Source: Armatimonadota bacterium (GTDB lineage Bacteria > Armatimonadota > Zipacnadia > JAUWAU01). Taken from it: a stretch of 64,000 nt of DNA. Below the pieces are notes generated by a model. That model was not told where the DNA came from and made no database searches. It saw only the letters and a list, made by a program, of their open reading frames with translations. The DNA lies in contig JAUWAU010000009.1 of the NCBI GenBank assembly GCA_030601885.1, positions 62,001-126,000 on the forward strand, in the 5' to 3' direction. Shown piece after piece: positions 9,634 to 18,589 of the stretch. Position 1 is the stretch's first letter, and each line of letters starts with the position of its first letter. The position numbers and the translations under genes are program-made.

Positions 9634-10707
9634 TTACAGAATCAGCTTGCGTGCGTAGATGCCAGTATCAGGCGCCTGGGGGTCCAGGATGGCATCTGGC
9701 GACGGCTGGAACTCTATGAAGCGGGCGTGGAGGCAGTGATTGCTCCCGCCTGCCACCTTGCCCACACCATCGAGCCAAAAGACGGCAAAGCTTACCACCG
9801 TGAACGTGGCGCCGGTCCCCGTGCCAGACTCTTGTCTGACCACCGGCACCAGCATGATGTGTGGATTCCTGGGCGAGTGGAGCGCGAAGGTCTGCTCAGC
9901 CCACATCTGGCTGGCAGCGCGCTCGAGGCGGGCTGTGCCATCGTCGGCCCCGGTCTCATCCGCCAGTGCACTCACCCATTTGCCCGTGTTGACCCCAGTG
10001 TACGCGCTAACGATGTCCTCTACACGAACGATGGCATTCTCGCGTACCTCGTCGGCGATGTTGTAACCCCGCAGGAGCTGCCCAAACCAGTCATCTCCAG
10101 GGGTGGAGAAGTCCAAGAAGCCGAAGCTCCCGGGTGGGATGTCGGTGACCTGCCTGAGGTCGTCGTAGAGCAGGTCCACTGGCTGGCCGAAGCCCGGATT
10201 GGAGTCCTCCGATATCCATATGGGCACTGCGCAGATCGCTCCGGCCGGCCCCTGCACAGCGACGGCCCCGCGCGTCCGAAAGCCCTCGTCCAGGCCCAGC
10301 ACCGGTGCGAAAGCGTAGCCGACGCGCACGCGGGCCTGCACTCCCACACCCGACGCGTGGGCGCCAAGCTGCATGAGAGCAGCGCCGTCCAGATCGGAGA
10401 TGGTGCTTCCCGGCGGATAGTAGGTGACATCGTCGCCGGCGTTTACCTCCGCCGGCCATTCGGGCACCTGCACATTGTTCGCCTCAACGGTCCCGAGGGC
10501 CAAAGCTCGCGCGGTGGTGGAGTCGGGCAGCCCGGCGACGCCGGCGAGCGCCGCGCTGTCGGCAACGGCCTGCGCCCGCTGCGCGGCGATGTGCAGGCGG
10601 GTGACGTCGAGCGCCAGGGCGGCAGCGCCCAGCAGAGCGACCAGCCCAACCGTCACCAACGGCAAGACGGAACCACGCCGTCTCAAACGCAATAGTCCCA
10701 ATCGCAT
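9634..10707 (-). CDS. TadG-like pilus-associated protein
   Basis: A 357-residue protein with a short basic N-terminus (LRLRRRGS), one membrane segment (VLPLVTVGLVALLGAAALALDV) and the helix AAQRAQAVADSAALAGV, the standard TadG-like N-terminal domain. The remainder is extracytoplasmic and beta-rich; no von Willebrand A MIDAS (DxSxS) is visible, so it resembles the short pilus-assembly proteins rather than full TadG. The ATG at 10705-10707 follows GAGGAGTTGAGGT; the longer open frame upstream has no signal and reads over the TadE gene. Confidence 0.85.
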   Translation of the reverse strand: MRLGLLRLRRRGSVLPLVTVGLVALLGAAALALDVTRLHIAAQRAQAVADSAALAGVAGLPDSTTARALALGTVEANNVQVPEWPAEVNAGDDVTYYPPGSTISDLDGAALMQLGAHASGVGVQARVRVGYAFAPVLGLDEGFRTRGAVAVQGPAGAICAVPIWISEDSNPGFGQPVDLLYDDLRQVTDIPPGSFGFLDFSTPGDDWFGQLLRGYNIADEVRENAIVRVEDIVSAYTGVNTGKWVSALADETGADDGTARLERAASQMWAEQTFALHSPRNPHIMLVPVVRQESGTGTGATFTVVSFAVFWLDGVGKVAGGSNHCLHARFIEFQPSPDAILDPQAPDTGIYARKLIL

Positions 10708-10723
10708 ACACCTCAACTCCTCG

Positions 10724-11212
10724 CTACTCACGTCGCATGACCATGGCGGCCGTGAGGATAATGCTCCCCGTGTCGGGATCGTCGGCAAGCCGGGCAAAGA
10801 GCGGGCCCGTGAGCAGGGCATGTGGATAGCTGAGGCTGACGCGCACCTGTGCTCCCTCCGGGGCGCAGTTCTGCGTGTCGCTCCCCGAGCCCACGTTCGT
10901 CAGAGGCAGCCAGGCCGACCAGGTGCCCGCGCTGTCGGAGAACGTCCGATATTCGAAAGTGCGTGTGATCTCCGATGTGTCTATCGTGGGAGCGCTGCCG
11001 TCGAGGCGGGCATCAATCGTTCCCATCGACGCACCCACGGCGGCTATGCGCGCCGCCTCGCGTGCCGCCTGGTTGATGCCCAGGTAGTCCTTGATGACGA
11101 GACCGAACTCCAGTATCCCGAAGAGCAGGATGATGAGCACGGGTGCGACAAGTGCCATCTCTACCGAGACAACTCCACGGCGCGTCATCGCACGAGATCG
11201 GCCAGAGAACAT
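10724..11212 (-). CDS. tadE: TadE-like pseudopilin
   Basis: A 162-residue protein with the TadE signature: basic leader TRRG followed by VVSVEMALVAPVLIILLFGI and then NQAAREAARIAA. The Gly with Glu at the +5 position marks a prepilin-peptidase cleavage site, so it should be processed by the CpaA-type peptidase encoded just upstream. The periplasmic part has a Cys in DTQNCAPEGAQV and beta strands. The ATG at 11210-11212 follows an excellent GAGGAGGAG; an internal ATG at 11188 (MTRRG) is less likely. It probably initiates or anchors the pilus. Confidence 0.93.
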   Translation of the reverse strand: MFSGRSRAMTRRGVVSVEMALVAPVLIILLFGILEFGLVIKDYLGINQAAREAARIAAVGASMGTIDARLDGSAPTIDTSEITRTFEYRTFSDSAGTWSAWLPLTNVGSGSDTQNCAPEGAQVRVSLSYPHALLTGPLFARLADDPDTGSIILTAAMVMRRE

Positions 11213-11235
11213 GGATGGACTCCTCCTCGGCGAGC

Positions 11236-11754
11236 CTATCTCACGACACAGGAGGCGGTGATGGCTCCGGCGGCAATGGCGACGGCGTACGGGAGCCGTA
11301 GCCCGACCGCGGCCGTCTCTAGCGGCGCGTTCACCTGCCACACGGAGCGCCAGTACAGCCACTGCCCAAGCTGTTTGCAACTGGCAAGAAGTTTGCGGCG
11401 GCCCGCTGCGCAGCAGACTGCGAGCAGGCCGCCACAGAACGCACTGAACGCGATGGCGTACAGAATGAAGACAGGGCCGCGTAGCGCCCCCACGGCGGCG
11501 AGCAGCTTGACGTCCCCGCCACCCAGCACATTGCCGATGATCGGTGAGAGGAACCACAGCGCCAATGCAATCCCAATGCCGGCCAGGCCGAAACCCAGGC
11601 CGGCGATGCCCGAGTCCACAACGTTGAGCACTATGCCCACCAGGGCACAGGGCGCCGTCAAGGCGTTCGGGATCTTGCCCCAGCGTACGTCCGTGGCGGC
11701 TCCGATGAGCAGCATCGGGTACATGATGGCCGTCGTGATTGCAGCCATGGGCAT
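11236..11754 (-). CDS. cpaA: Prepilin peptidase (A24 family, CpaA/TadV)
   Basis: A 172-residue polytopic aspartic protease that cleaves the leaders of Flp pilin and TadE. Both catalytic aspartates are in place: Asp22 in AATDVRWGKIPN and Asp81 in GGGDVKLLAAVGAL. It lacks the N-methylase domain of type IV pilus PilD, as expected for TadV/CpaA. About five membrane segments. It starts with two close ATGs (11754 and 11748) behind AGGAG and lies 23 bases upstream of tadE. Confidence 0.93.
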   Translation of the reverse strand: MPMAAITTAIMYPMLLIGAATDVRWGKIPNALTAPCALVGIVLNVVDSGIAGLGFGLAGIGIALALWFLSPIIGNVLGGGDVKLLAAVGALRGPVFILYAIAFSAFCGGLLAVCCAAGRRKLLASCKQLGQWLYWRSVWQVNAPLETAAVGLRLPYAVAIAAGAITASCVVR

Positions 11755-11864
11755 CGTTTGGGAACTCCTCTGCGCTGCCAGCTATCCGCGCGCGCGGGTC
11801 GCGGATGACCCACCTACTGCCGGCCGCGGCCCGGTGCCGGGCTACGCCGCCGCGCAACGCATCA

Positions 11865-12029
11865 CTACGGGAACGTCGTATTCACGTTGTCCACGCTGGC
11901 ACTGACCTTGTTGCCCATGGTCTGCCAGGCGAGGATGCCGACTGTGACGATGAGCACAAGCAGCAGTGCATACTCCACGGTGGTCATCCCACTGTCGTCA
12001 CACCACAACTCTCGTAGCCTACGGATCAT
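11865..12029 (-). CDS. flp: Flp pilin, second copy
   Basis: A 54-residue prepilin. The 14-residue leader MIRRLRELWCDDSG ends in Gly and is followed by MTTVEYALLLVLIVTVGIL, so the mature pilin begins with Met and carries Glu at +5 and Tyr at +6, the Flp hallmark. AAGGAGGA precedes the ATG. It is nearly identical to the copy at 12264-12428 from the cleavage site onward and differs mainly in the leader and last residues. The leader contains a Cys (Cys10) absent from the other copy. It is the major or minor subunit of the Tad pilus. Confidence 0.93.
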   Translation of the reverse strand: MIRRLRELWCDDSGMTTVEYALLLVLIVTVGILAWQTMGNKVSASVDNVNTTFP

Positions 12030-12263
12030 CGTTAGTGTCCTCCTTCAGGGGACGCGGCGTTGCCCTCCCTCTGCGACGTACGAGCGCTGGACGACGGCTG
12101 TCTGCCCAACTCGCTTGCGTCGAAGACACCGCGGTGGCTGTGGCCATGTACGTCAACATGCTCTGAGTGTACGGAGCTGGAGCGATCCCAGGTGCAGAGG
12201 TGCTTCGTCGAGGGTGCTTGGCAGCGACATTGATGCGATCTTGAACGCCGCGGCTACGACACG

Positions 12264-12428
12264 CTAGGGCAGTTGGGTGTTGACGTTGTCCACGCTGGCG
12301 CTGACCTTGTTGCCCAGCGTCTGCCAGGCGAGGATGCCAACCGTGACGATGAGCACGAGCAGAAGAGCGTACTCCACCGTCGTCATTCCGTCTTCGTCCC
12401 TCCAAAGCTCGGCAAATCTTCGCAACAT
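12264..12428 (-). CDS. flp: Flp pilin, first copy
   Basis: A 54-residue prepilin with leader MLRRFAELWRDEDG cleaved before MTTVEYALLLVLIVTVGIL. Mature sequence of 40 residues with Glu at +5 and Tyr at +6. GGAGGT precedes the ATG. Being the promoter-proximal gene of the pilus operon, it is probably the most highly expressed and the main pilin. A 234-base gap separates it from the second pilin, enough for a separate promoter or an attenuating structure. Confidence 0.93.
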   Translation of the reverse strand: MLRRFAELWRDEDGMTTVEYALLLVLIVTVGILAWQTLGNKVSASVDNVNTQLP

Positions 12429-12678
12429 TTTTGTGCACCTCCGTTAACTTGGTTGTAGCGATATACCACAGGGAGGCCAGATTCTGTTACAGCTTTTTTA
12501 CACGGATCGTATGAGCACTCGTGCGCGCCTGCCAATACGGGCCTTGTAGCGGAGCTCCGCGTGGCGGGTAACGGAGGTGTTACGGGCCTGCAAAAACCAT
12601 GTGTACGTCTCCGGCGTCGCGCGGTACATAGGCAGTGGATGGATGGTGCGACCATTTCTTACTTCCAGAACCTAACAT
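12429..12678. other. Divergent intergenic region between the pilus operon and cpaE
   Basis: About 250 bases without a gene. It must hold the leftward promoter of the flp operon and probably the rightward one of cpaE. A leftward TATATC near 12460 could be a -10 element, but no convincing -35 at 17 bases was found, and no sigma-54 GG/GC pair was seen. The cpaE start has no strong ribosome binding site. Confidence 0.4.
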
Positions 12679-14073
12679 ATGGCAACTGAAAAAGACGGCT
12701 TGGTCAATCAGCTCTACTCGCACGTCCCGCCGCCGACACGGCGGCTCTTGTCGTTCGGCGACGGCGACGGCCGGCGCGAGGCAGCGCCAGCCTTGGGGGA
12801 TTCGGAGTCTATTGAAGCGATGCTGCCTCAGGACCGGGTCAGGATAGTGGTCACCGAGACCGATACCGCAACGGGCGAGTGGCTGCGCGAGACGCTATCG
12901 GCGCATCCGCTCGTGGAGATCGTGGGCTACGCCCACGACGGTCTCGAGGCAGCACAAATGGCCACACAATTGGAACCGACTGTGTGCGTCATTCAGTCTG
13001 AGCTTCCGGGCATGAACGGGTATCAGACATGCGAGCTCATCAGCTTGGCAGCTCCACAGGTGTCCACGGTTGTGCTCGAGGAGAACTCCTCGTCTATCGA
13101 CCCGCGGGGGCCCATGCGGGCGGGAGCCCGGGCGTGTGTGAAGGCCGGCACCGACGGACTCGAGCTGCTGGAGACGATCTCCGACATCGCCGTGATGCAG
13201 GAGCGGCGCCACACCCGTGAGTTCGCACTGGTGACGGACGCGACGAAGATGCCGGTTGCCATCGCCGTGAGTGCGGCCAAAGGCGGCGTGGGGAAGACGA
13301 CCCTGGCCACCAATCTCGCCGTGACCATGGCCGAGCGGCATGGGGACGAGACGGTCCTCGTGGACTTCTACAGTCAGTACGGGGACGCGGCACTGCTGTT
13401 GAATCTCGCCCCGAGACGCAGCATCGTGGACTTGGCGGCTCAGGACGAGGAGCTCGATGAGGAGCTCGTCGAATCACATATTATGAGGCATGAATCGGGA
13501 CTGCGGCTGTTGGCCGGATGCGCGGATTCTGACACGGGCTACGAGGGGCTCACGCTTGAGTTCATCGCGATGCTGCTCAGTCTTCTGCGGAAGCGATATC
13601 GCTTCATCATCTTCGACCTGCCACCCCTCCTGAACCCGGCGAACCTGTACGTCATCTCTCGCTGCCAGCACTTCCTGGCCGTCGTGAATTTCTTCGAGCT
13701 AACGACGCTCCGGGACACGCTGACGCTGCTTCAGAACGTTGTGGGCAAGTACATCGACAAGGAGCGCATAAAGCTCATCGGCAACCGCGTCTGCCCACAG
13801 AACCAATACATGGTCGAGGAGTTCGAGGAGGCGGCCGGGCAGACCATCTACCACCGGATACCGGACGCTTACGAAACCGTGCTTGCGTCGGTGAACAGCG
13901 GCGAACCCTTCGTGACCGGCGCTCCGCGGACGCCGATCAGTGCGAGTGTTCGCGCCCTTGCTGACATGATCACGCCAGCCCGAGTGCGACAGGCAGATGT
14001 CGCGCGGACGCGAAGCAACGCCGCCTCTACGCTCTGGGCGAAAGCTACGGCGCTGCTCTCGGCTCGACGATGA
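12679..14073 (+). CDS. cpaE: CpaE/TadZ pilus localisation ATPase with degenerate receiver domain
   Basis: A 464-residue protein: N-terminal response-regulator-like domain (about 52-170) and C-terminal ParA/MinD-type ATPase (from about 192). The deviant Walker A is KGGVGKTT (201-208) and the Walker B region is FIIFDLPP. In the receiver, the phospho-acceptor Asp that should precede LPGMNG is Gln106 (VIQSELPG), so it is a pseudo-receiver, as is usual for TadZ/CpaE. Members place the Tad apparatus at the correct cellular position. Divergent from the flp operon and ending 12 bases before the convergent dehydrogenase gene. Confidence 0.92.
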   Translation: MATEKDGLVNQLYSHVPPPTRRLLSFGDGDGRREAAPALGDSESIEAMLPQDRVRIVVTETDTATGEWLRETLSAHPLVEIVGYAHDGLEAAQMATQLEPTVCVIQSELPGMNGYQTCELISLAAPQVSTVVLEENSSSIDPRGPMRAGARACVKAGTDGLELLETISDIAVMQERRHTREFALVTDATKMPVAIAVSAAKGGVGKTTLATNLAVTMAERHGDETVLVDFYSQYGDAALLLNLAPRRSIVDLAAQDEELDEELVESHIMRHESGLRLLAGCADSDTGYEGLTLEFIAMLLSLLRKRYRFIIFDLPPLLNPANLYVISRCQHFLAVVNFFELTTLRDTLTLLQNVVGKYIDKERIKLIGNRVCPQNQYMVEEFEEAAGQTIYHRIPDAYETVLASVNSGEPFVTGAPRTPISASVRALADMITPARVRQADVARTRSNAASTLWAKATALLSARR

Positions 14074-14085
14074 CGGGCGCAGGCC

Positions 14086-15099
14086 TTACTTCGCGCCCTC
14101 CCCCCTGAGCGGCGCCCGCAGCCCGGAGGACTCGTACACCTCAGGGTTCAAGGCGTGGGGGCAGCGTTCCCCGCGCAGCACCATCAGGACGTTATCGACG
14201 GCCAGTTTGCTGGTGGCCCGAATTGACTCAATGGCGGACGAACCGCAGTGCGGTGTGAGGACGCAGTTGTCGAGCTGTAATAGCTCGTGATCTTTCGGCA
14301 GTGGCTCTTGCGCGTACACGTCCAAACCGGCTCCCGCGATCCAGCCCTCTTTCAGGGCTCGTACCAAAGCTGGCTCGTCCACCAACGCGCCCCTGCCAGT
14401 GTTGATCAAGTATGCGGTCGGCTTCATACGTCGCAGTTCGGCCTCCCCGATCATCCCCCGCGTTTCTTCGGTGAGGTTGGCGTGCAGGCTCACAAAATCT
14501 GAGGTGCTTATCAGTTCGTCCAGCGTCACGAAGCTGACGTTGTGCTCCTGGGCAAATTCCTCGTCGGGCATCGGGTCGCACGCGACCACGTCCATGTCAA
14601 AGCCCCGCGCCCGTCGGGCCACCAGTTTCCCGATCTGCCCCAATCCGACGATCCCGAGGCGCTTGCCCCATATGTACACGCCGCCCGGATACTGCCACTC
14701 GCCGGCGCGCACGGAGCGATCGGACGTGACAATACTTCGAGCCACGGCCATCATCAATGCGAAGGCGAGATCGGCCACGGAGTGGGCAAGGGGGCCGGGC
14801 GTCAGGGTGACGAGGACGCCGTGCCGCGTGGCAGCCGCTACATCAACGCTGTCGTAGCCGACTCCCCAGCGCGATACGACCTTCAAGTCCGGCGCCTGCT
14901 CGAACACCCCGGATGAGTAGTGGTCCATGCCGGCGATGACTGCAGAGATGCCTGGCAGGACTTCGATCAAGGCCTCTTCCGCGAGGGATCCCCGGTCGTC
15001 CGCCCATACAACTTCGCAGCCCGCCTCGGTTAGGATCTTCTCCGGCTCCGGCCCGGCCCGGCGGAGGATGCGTGAGGTGACGAGAATCCGGTGTTTCAA
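14086..15099 (-). CDS. D-isomer-specific 2-hydroxyacid dehydrogenase (phosphoglycerate-dehydrogenase-like)
   Basis: A 337-residue cytosolic NAD(P)-dependent dehydrogenase. The nucleotide-binding motif GLGQIG is at 152-157, and the catalytic set Arg236 (INTGRG), Glu265 (YAQEP) and His284 (TPHCG) is complete. The length is that of the short family without an ACT domain, so it need not be serine-pathway SerA. It lies 37 bases after the TIM-barrel gene in what looks like one operon with the Tm-1-like pair, suggesting interconversion of a 2-keto and 2-hydroxy acid tied to that unknown pathway. Confidence 0.88.
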   Translation of the reverse strand: MKHRILVTSRILRRAGPEPEKILTEAGCEVVWADDRGSLAEEALIEVLPGISAVIAGMDHYSSGVFEQAPDLKVVSRWGVGYDSVDVAAATRHGVLVTLTPGPLAHSVADLAFALMMAVARSIVTSDRSVRAGEWQYPGGVYIWGKRLGIVGLGQIGKLVARRARGFDMDVVACDPMPDEEFAQEHNVSFVTLDELISTSDFVSLHANLTEETRGMIGEAELRRMKPTAYLINTGRGALVDEPALVRALKEGWIAGAGLDVYAQEPLPKDHELLQLDNCVLTPHCGSSAIESIRATSKLAVDNVLMVLRGERCPHALNPEVYESSGLRAPLRGEGAK

Positions 15100-15136
15100 T
15101 GTCGGCGCCTCCTGACGCAGCGGTGACGGGCGAAGG

Positions 15137-15967
15137 CTACGGCTTCACGGACTTGAACTTCTCGACCTGCCCCCGTATGGCGGGCTCGGTGGGCAGGCGC
15201 TCGATGCTGGAGGCGCCGAAGAAGCCGACTACTCCCTCCGTGTGCTCGAGAACGTACTGGACGTCCGGAGGCTCGGCGATGGGGCCGCCGTGGCAGAGAA
15301 CCAGAATGTCCGCGTTGACGCTCTTGCCCGCATCGTGGATTGCCTGTACCCGCTTGGCGGCGTCGCCCAACGTGAGGGCCGTGTAGGCGCCGATGGCCCC
15401 CTTGGTCGTCAGGCCCACGTGGGCCACCAGGACATCGGCGCCGGCCTCGGCCATCTTGGCGGCGTCCTCCTCCGTGAACACGTAGGGACAGGTGAGCATG
15501 TCCAGTTCGTGGGCCAACCGGATGGCCTCCACCTCGAGGTCGTAGCCCATCCCCGTCTCCTCGAGGTTCTGGCGGAAGACGCCGTCGATGAGGCCGACGG
15601 TGGGGAAGTTCTGCGCGCCGTCGAAGCCCATGTCCTTGAGCTGGCGGAGGAACGTCGGCATCAGCCGGAACGGATCGGTGCCGCAGACGCCGGCGAGCAC
15701 GGGCGTGTCCTGGACCACCGGCAACACCTCCGACGCCATCTCGACCACGATGGCGTTGGCATCGCCGTAGGGCATCAGCCCGGCGAGCGAGCCGCGGCCC
15801 GCCATGCGGTAGCGCCCCGAGTTGTAGATGATGATGATGTCCGCCCCGCCGGCTTCGGCGAACTTGGCCGAGATACCGGTCCCGGCGCCGCAGCCGATGA
15901 TGGGCTTGCCGTCGGCCACCGTCTGGCGAAGCCGGCGGAGCGACTCCTCCCTGGCGATGTACGGCAT
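15137..15967 (-). CDS. TIM-barrel protein of the phosphoenolpyruvate-hydrolase-like (Tm-1-associated) family
   Basis: A 276-residue TIM-barrel protein with [37 protein letters not shown] segments near the N-terminus and [14 protein letters not shown] and [15 protein letters not shown] further on. This is the family annotated as phosphoenolpyruvate hydrolase-like or TIM-barrel signal transduction protein. It is habitually encoded beside, or fused to, the Tm-1-like UPF0261 protein, as here (19 bases apart). The biochemical activity is not established; a carbon-carbon or phospho-lyase reaction in sugar-acid metabolism is only a guess. Confidence 0.85.
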   Translation of the reverse strand: MPYIAREESLRRLRQTVADGKPIIGCGAGTGISAKFAEAGGADIIIIYNSGRYRMAGRGSLAGLMPYGDANAIVVEMASEVLPVVQDTPVLAGVCGTDPFRLMPTFLRQLKDMGFDGAQNFPTVGLIDGVFRQNLEETGMGYDLEVEAIRLAHELDMLTCPYVFTEEDAAKMAEAGADVLVAHVGLTTKGAIGAYTALTLGDAAKRVQAIHDAGKSVNADILVLCHGGPIAEPPDVQYVLEHTEGVVGFFGASSIERLPTEPAIRGQVEKFKSVKP

Positions 15968-15986
15968 GGTGGTCCCCTCCCTGTGC

Positions 15987-17198
15987 TCATTCTGCTGACA
16001 GGAACTCGAGCAGCTTGTTCGCCACCGCCTCGGCGAACTCGTCGTCGTTCACGTTGTTGTCCATCTCGATGACCGGGATGTCCGGCCGCAGGTCCTTCTT
16101 GAGCGCGTCGTACAGCGCCTGATCCGCCTCGGGCGACCAGAACTCCTTGCCCGGCGCATCGAGCATGGAGACGCCCTTGAGGGGCAGGAAGAACGCAACG
16201 GGCCCGGTAGACTTGTTGGCCTTTTCGGCGAAGATGCGGCCCATCTCCGCGTTCTCCTCCGCCGTGGTACGCATCAATGTGACGTTCGGATTCCAGTGGT
16301 AGAAGAGCCGGTCCTTGTACTTCTCCGGCACAGTATCCGGAGCCCAGAAGTTGACCATGTCCACGCAGCCGGGAACGATGACTTGCGGGATGCCCTTCTC
16401 CGCGGCGGCGTCCATGCGCGTGGCGCCGGCGGAGAACACGCCGCCCGCCAGCTCGTCGGCCCACTCCGTGGTGGTGATGTCCAGCACACCGGTGATGTAC
16501 CCATCCGCCACCAGGCTCTCGAGCGTCTGGCCGCCGGTGCCGGTGCAGTGGAAGATGAGCACCTCATAGCCGCGCTCCTCCATGATCCCCTGGCAGCGGC
16601 CGACGATGGCGGTGGTGTTGCCGAACATGGAGGCTGCTATGAGGGGCTTCTCCTCGATCTCGGGGATGGTGGTCTCCACCATGCCGACGATCGCTCCGAC
16701 GGCGTTGGCATAGATGGGCGCGCTGATGCGGTTGACGCCGGCCACGTCCACCACCGAGGGCACCATCATGATGTCCGTGGTCCCCACGTAGGCGCCCGTG
16801 TCGCCCGACGCAACGGTGCTGACCATCACCTTGGGAAACCCAAGGGGCAAAGCGCGCATGGCTGATGTCCCGACGGCGGTCCCCGCGCTCCCGCCCATCG
16901 AGAGTATCGCATCTATTCTCCCCTGGTCGTGGAGCTCCTTAACGACGACGGCGATGCCACTGGTCATGACTTCCATGGCCGAACCCTTGTCCGCATTCGC
17001 CTGAAGCTCCTCCAGATTGGCGCCGCCGGCCTTGGCCACTTCCGCCGACGCGACGTCGGGCTCGAAGGCGGGGGCGTCTACCACGCTCGTGTCAATGACC
17101 AGCACCTCGTGCCCGCGCTTCTCGATCTGCTCTTTGACGAAGGCGAAGTCGGGGCCTTTGGTGTCCAGCGCTGCTATGACGGCGATGGTCTTGGGCAT
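15987..17198 (-). CDS. Tm-1-like ATP-binding domain protein (UPF0261)
   Basis: A 403-residue protein matching the UPF0261/Tm-1 family: N-terminal [32 protein letters not shown], then [35 protein letters not shown], and [21 protein letters not shown] near residue 250. The plant homologue in tomato (Tm-1) binds ATP and inhibits tobamovirus replication. The bacterial role is unknown, but the constant pairing with the TIM-barrel gene suggests a two-subunit enzyme. Cytosolic. Sixty bases downstream of the winged-helix regulator gene. Confidence 0.9.
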   Translation of the reverse strand: MPKTIAVIAALDTKGPDFAFVKEQIEKRGHEVLVIDTSVVDAPAFEPDVASAEVAKAGGANLEELQANADKGSAMEVMTSGIAVVVKELHDQGRIDAILSMGGSAGTAVGTSAMRALPLGFPKVMVSTVASGDTGAYVGTTDIMMVPSVVDVAGVNRISAPIYANAVGAIVGMVETTIPEIEEKPLIAASMFGNTTAIVGRCQGIMEERGYEVLIFHCTGTGGQTLESLVADGYITGVLDITTTEWADELAGGVFSAGATRMDAAAEKGIPQVIVPGCVDMVNFWAPDTVPEKYKDRLFYHWNPNVTLMRTTAEENAEMGRIFAEKANKSTGPVAFFLPLKGVSMLDAPGKEFWSPEADQALYDALKKDLRPDIPVIEMDNNVNDDEFAEAVANKLLEFLSAE

Positions 17199-17258
17199 CG
17201 TACGACCTCCCGCTGTGCCTGGATTGCGGAGTGTTCGGACTATGCGCCTGGCTTGCTC

Positions 17259-17567
17259 TCAGTCGCTCTCTGTCGGTTGGACCGAGGCAGACGCACGGAT
17301 CTCGTCGATGGCTCGCCAATACCCTTCGAGGGCCGACCGCCCCTTCTCGGTGAGCCGGTAGCTCGTGTGGGGGATCTTCCCCACGAAGGCCTTGGACACC
17401 TCGACGTACCCGCCCTTTTCGAGCCGGTCGATGTGCGACGACAGGTTCCCTTTGGTCAAGGAAAGCGTGTTCAGCAGGAAGTTGAAGTCGGCCGTGTCGA
17501 TGCCGGAGAGGAGCATCAGGATCCGCAGGCGAGTCGGCTGATGCACGTCCGGGTCCAGCTCGCTCAT
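17259..17567 (-). CDS. Winged-helix transcriptional regulator (MarR/ArsR-like, HTH_27 type)
   Basis: A 102-residue DNA-binding protein: VHQPTRLRILMLLSG, then TLSLTKGNLSSHIDRLEKGGYVEV as the recognition helix and LEKGGYVEVSKAF as the wing, then TSYRLTEKGRSALEGYWRAI. This is the short winged-helix family often encoded with a small membrane protein. The ATG (17565-17567) overlaps the stop of that membrane protein gene by four bases (ATGA), so they are coupled. The longer open frame to 17786 shadows the neighbour. It probably represses the promoter at 18392-18420, which contains a perfect palindrome. Confidence 0.85.
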   Translation of the reverse strand: MSELDPDVHQPTRLRILMLLSGIDTADFNFLLNTLSLTKGNLSSHIDRLEKGGYVEVSKAFVGKIPHTSYRLTEKGRSALEGYWRAIDEIRASASVQPTESD

Positions 17568-18334
17568 TGCTCTCCCTCCTCCACCACGTCCCCGCCCGGC
17601 GGGCTCGCCGCGAGCGCCTTGAGCCGGCGCAGGGCGATGCGGCTGTAGATGTGGCCGGCGAGGGCGGATAGAAGGCCGTAGCCCATCATTGGGACGAGCA
17701 TGTTGAGCATCTCGTAACTGCCGCCGAAATGAATCGGCGCCCCGGCCGCGAGCAGGATGGCATGGAGACCGTAGAGCGCGGGCCACAGGAACATGAACGG
17801 GCTCCCGACACCGACCGACCGCATCTTCGTCCCCAGGTAGACGATGAAGGGAACTACATACAGGGCGGAGATGGGCTGCAGGTGCTCGATCCGGGTGTAT
17901 CCCATGAAGCCCAGCCCGACATGGGCAACGATGCAGAACATGAACAGAAAGCCGACGAGGGGGAATTGGCGCAATGCCTCATGTTGGGTCGTGTCGGGTG
18001 ACGGCCCGATGGACACCTGTCCCTCGGCGCGGTAGAGACGTTCGGTGATGCGGCGAGTGATCGCGGCGCCGCCCACGAAGCTGTACCACAGCCAGAACAC
18101 GAGTATCGCCGCCAGAAAGAGCATCGAGACAGCGGCCAGTGGTCGGTGACCGGACACATAGGCCCATGCGGTGAGGTAAGATAAGCCGCCGATGCCCAGG
18201 AAGCCCAGGACGAAGATGACCATGTTGGCCGCCACGGGCAGCGTCCGGTTCTCAGCGTACCGGCGGGCCCAGGTGGGGATCTCGCGGATGTCCTGATCCT
18301 GCTCGTTTGCCTGCTTCTCAGCGTTCCGTGTCAC
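17564..18334 (-). CDS. Six-helix membrane protein co-transcribed with the winged-helix regulator
   Basis: A 256-residue integral membrane protein with six hydrophobic segments, beginning ANMVIFVLGFLGIGGLSYL and ending PMMGYGLLSALAGHIYSRI. No known domain recognised. The GTG at 18332-18334 has GGGAGG nine bases upstream and was preferred over an ATG at 18433, which would lie upstream of the predicted promoter and read through the operator. Such proteins paired with HTH_27 regulators are common; a sensing or resistance role is inference. Confidence 0.7.
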   Translation of the reverse strand: MTRNAEKQANEQDQDIREIPTWARRYAENRTLPVAANMVIFVLGFLGIGGLSYLTAWAYVSGHRPLAAVSMLFLAAILVFWLWYSFVGGAAITRRITERLYRAEGQVSIGPSPDTTQHEALRQFPLVGFLFMFCIVAHVGLGFMGYTRIEHLQPISALYVVPFIVYLGTKMRSVGVGSPFMFLWPALYGLHAILLAAGAPIHFGGSYEMLNMLVPMMGYGLLSALAGHIYSRIALRRLKALAASPPGGDVVEEGEQ

Positions 18335-18391
18335 TGGTCTCAGCCTCCCCGGCTTGCTCCTGGTGAGAATGGGGTCGTTGCTACATACTGG

Positions 18392-18452
18392 TTTATACCA
18401 CAAACCGGTTTGCTTGTAAACCCCTTTGGGCAACTTTTTTGGGCCTTTTTTT
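18392..18452 (-). promoter_or_regulatory. Sigma70-type promoter with palindromic operator and phased A-tracts
   Basis: Read leftward: A7 and A6 tracts (18446-18452 and 18435-18440, about one helical turn apart), -35 TTTACA (18415-18420), 17-base spacer, -10 TATAAA (18392-18397). The spacer contains the perfect palindrome AAACCGGTTT (18402-18411), and an imperfect second half-site ACTGGTTT lies just downstream. This suits autorepression by the winged-helix protein encoded at 17259-17567; repressor binding there would block RNA polymerase. The start codon served is the GTG at 18334. Confidence 0.7.
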
Positions 18453-18502
18453 CTCCGGGGATTACGGAGGGGATCGGGGCAGCGGCGCCCGGTGCTATGC
18501 AG

Positions 18503-18529
18503 TCAGTTCAGACGCGCTCAGTTCAGACG
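18503..18529. repeat. Tandem 12-base direct repeat
   Basis: TCAGTTCAGACG occurs at 18503-18514 and again at 18518-18529, a 15-base period, in the gap between the sigma-factor gene and the regulator promoter. No function is visible. Confidence 0.6.
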
Positions 18530-18589
18530 AGGCGCCTGGGCCGCCGAGCCGCCGGTCCAGTGTGGGCGGATCTGCCGTACGGGCTGGGT

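Noticed and set aside
18431..18452. T-tracts as a rightward terminator
   Set aside because: No rightward gene upstream and no stable hairpin before them; they fit better as A-tracts upstream of the leftward promoter.
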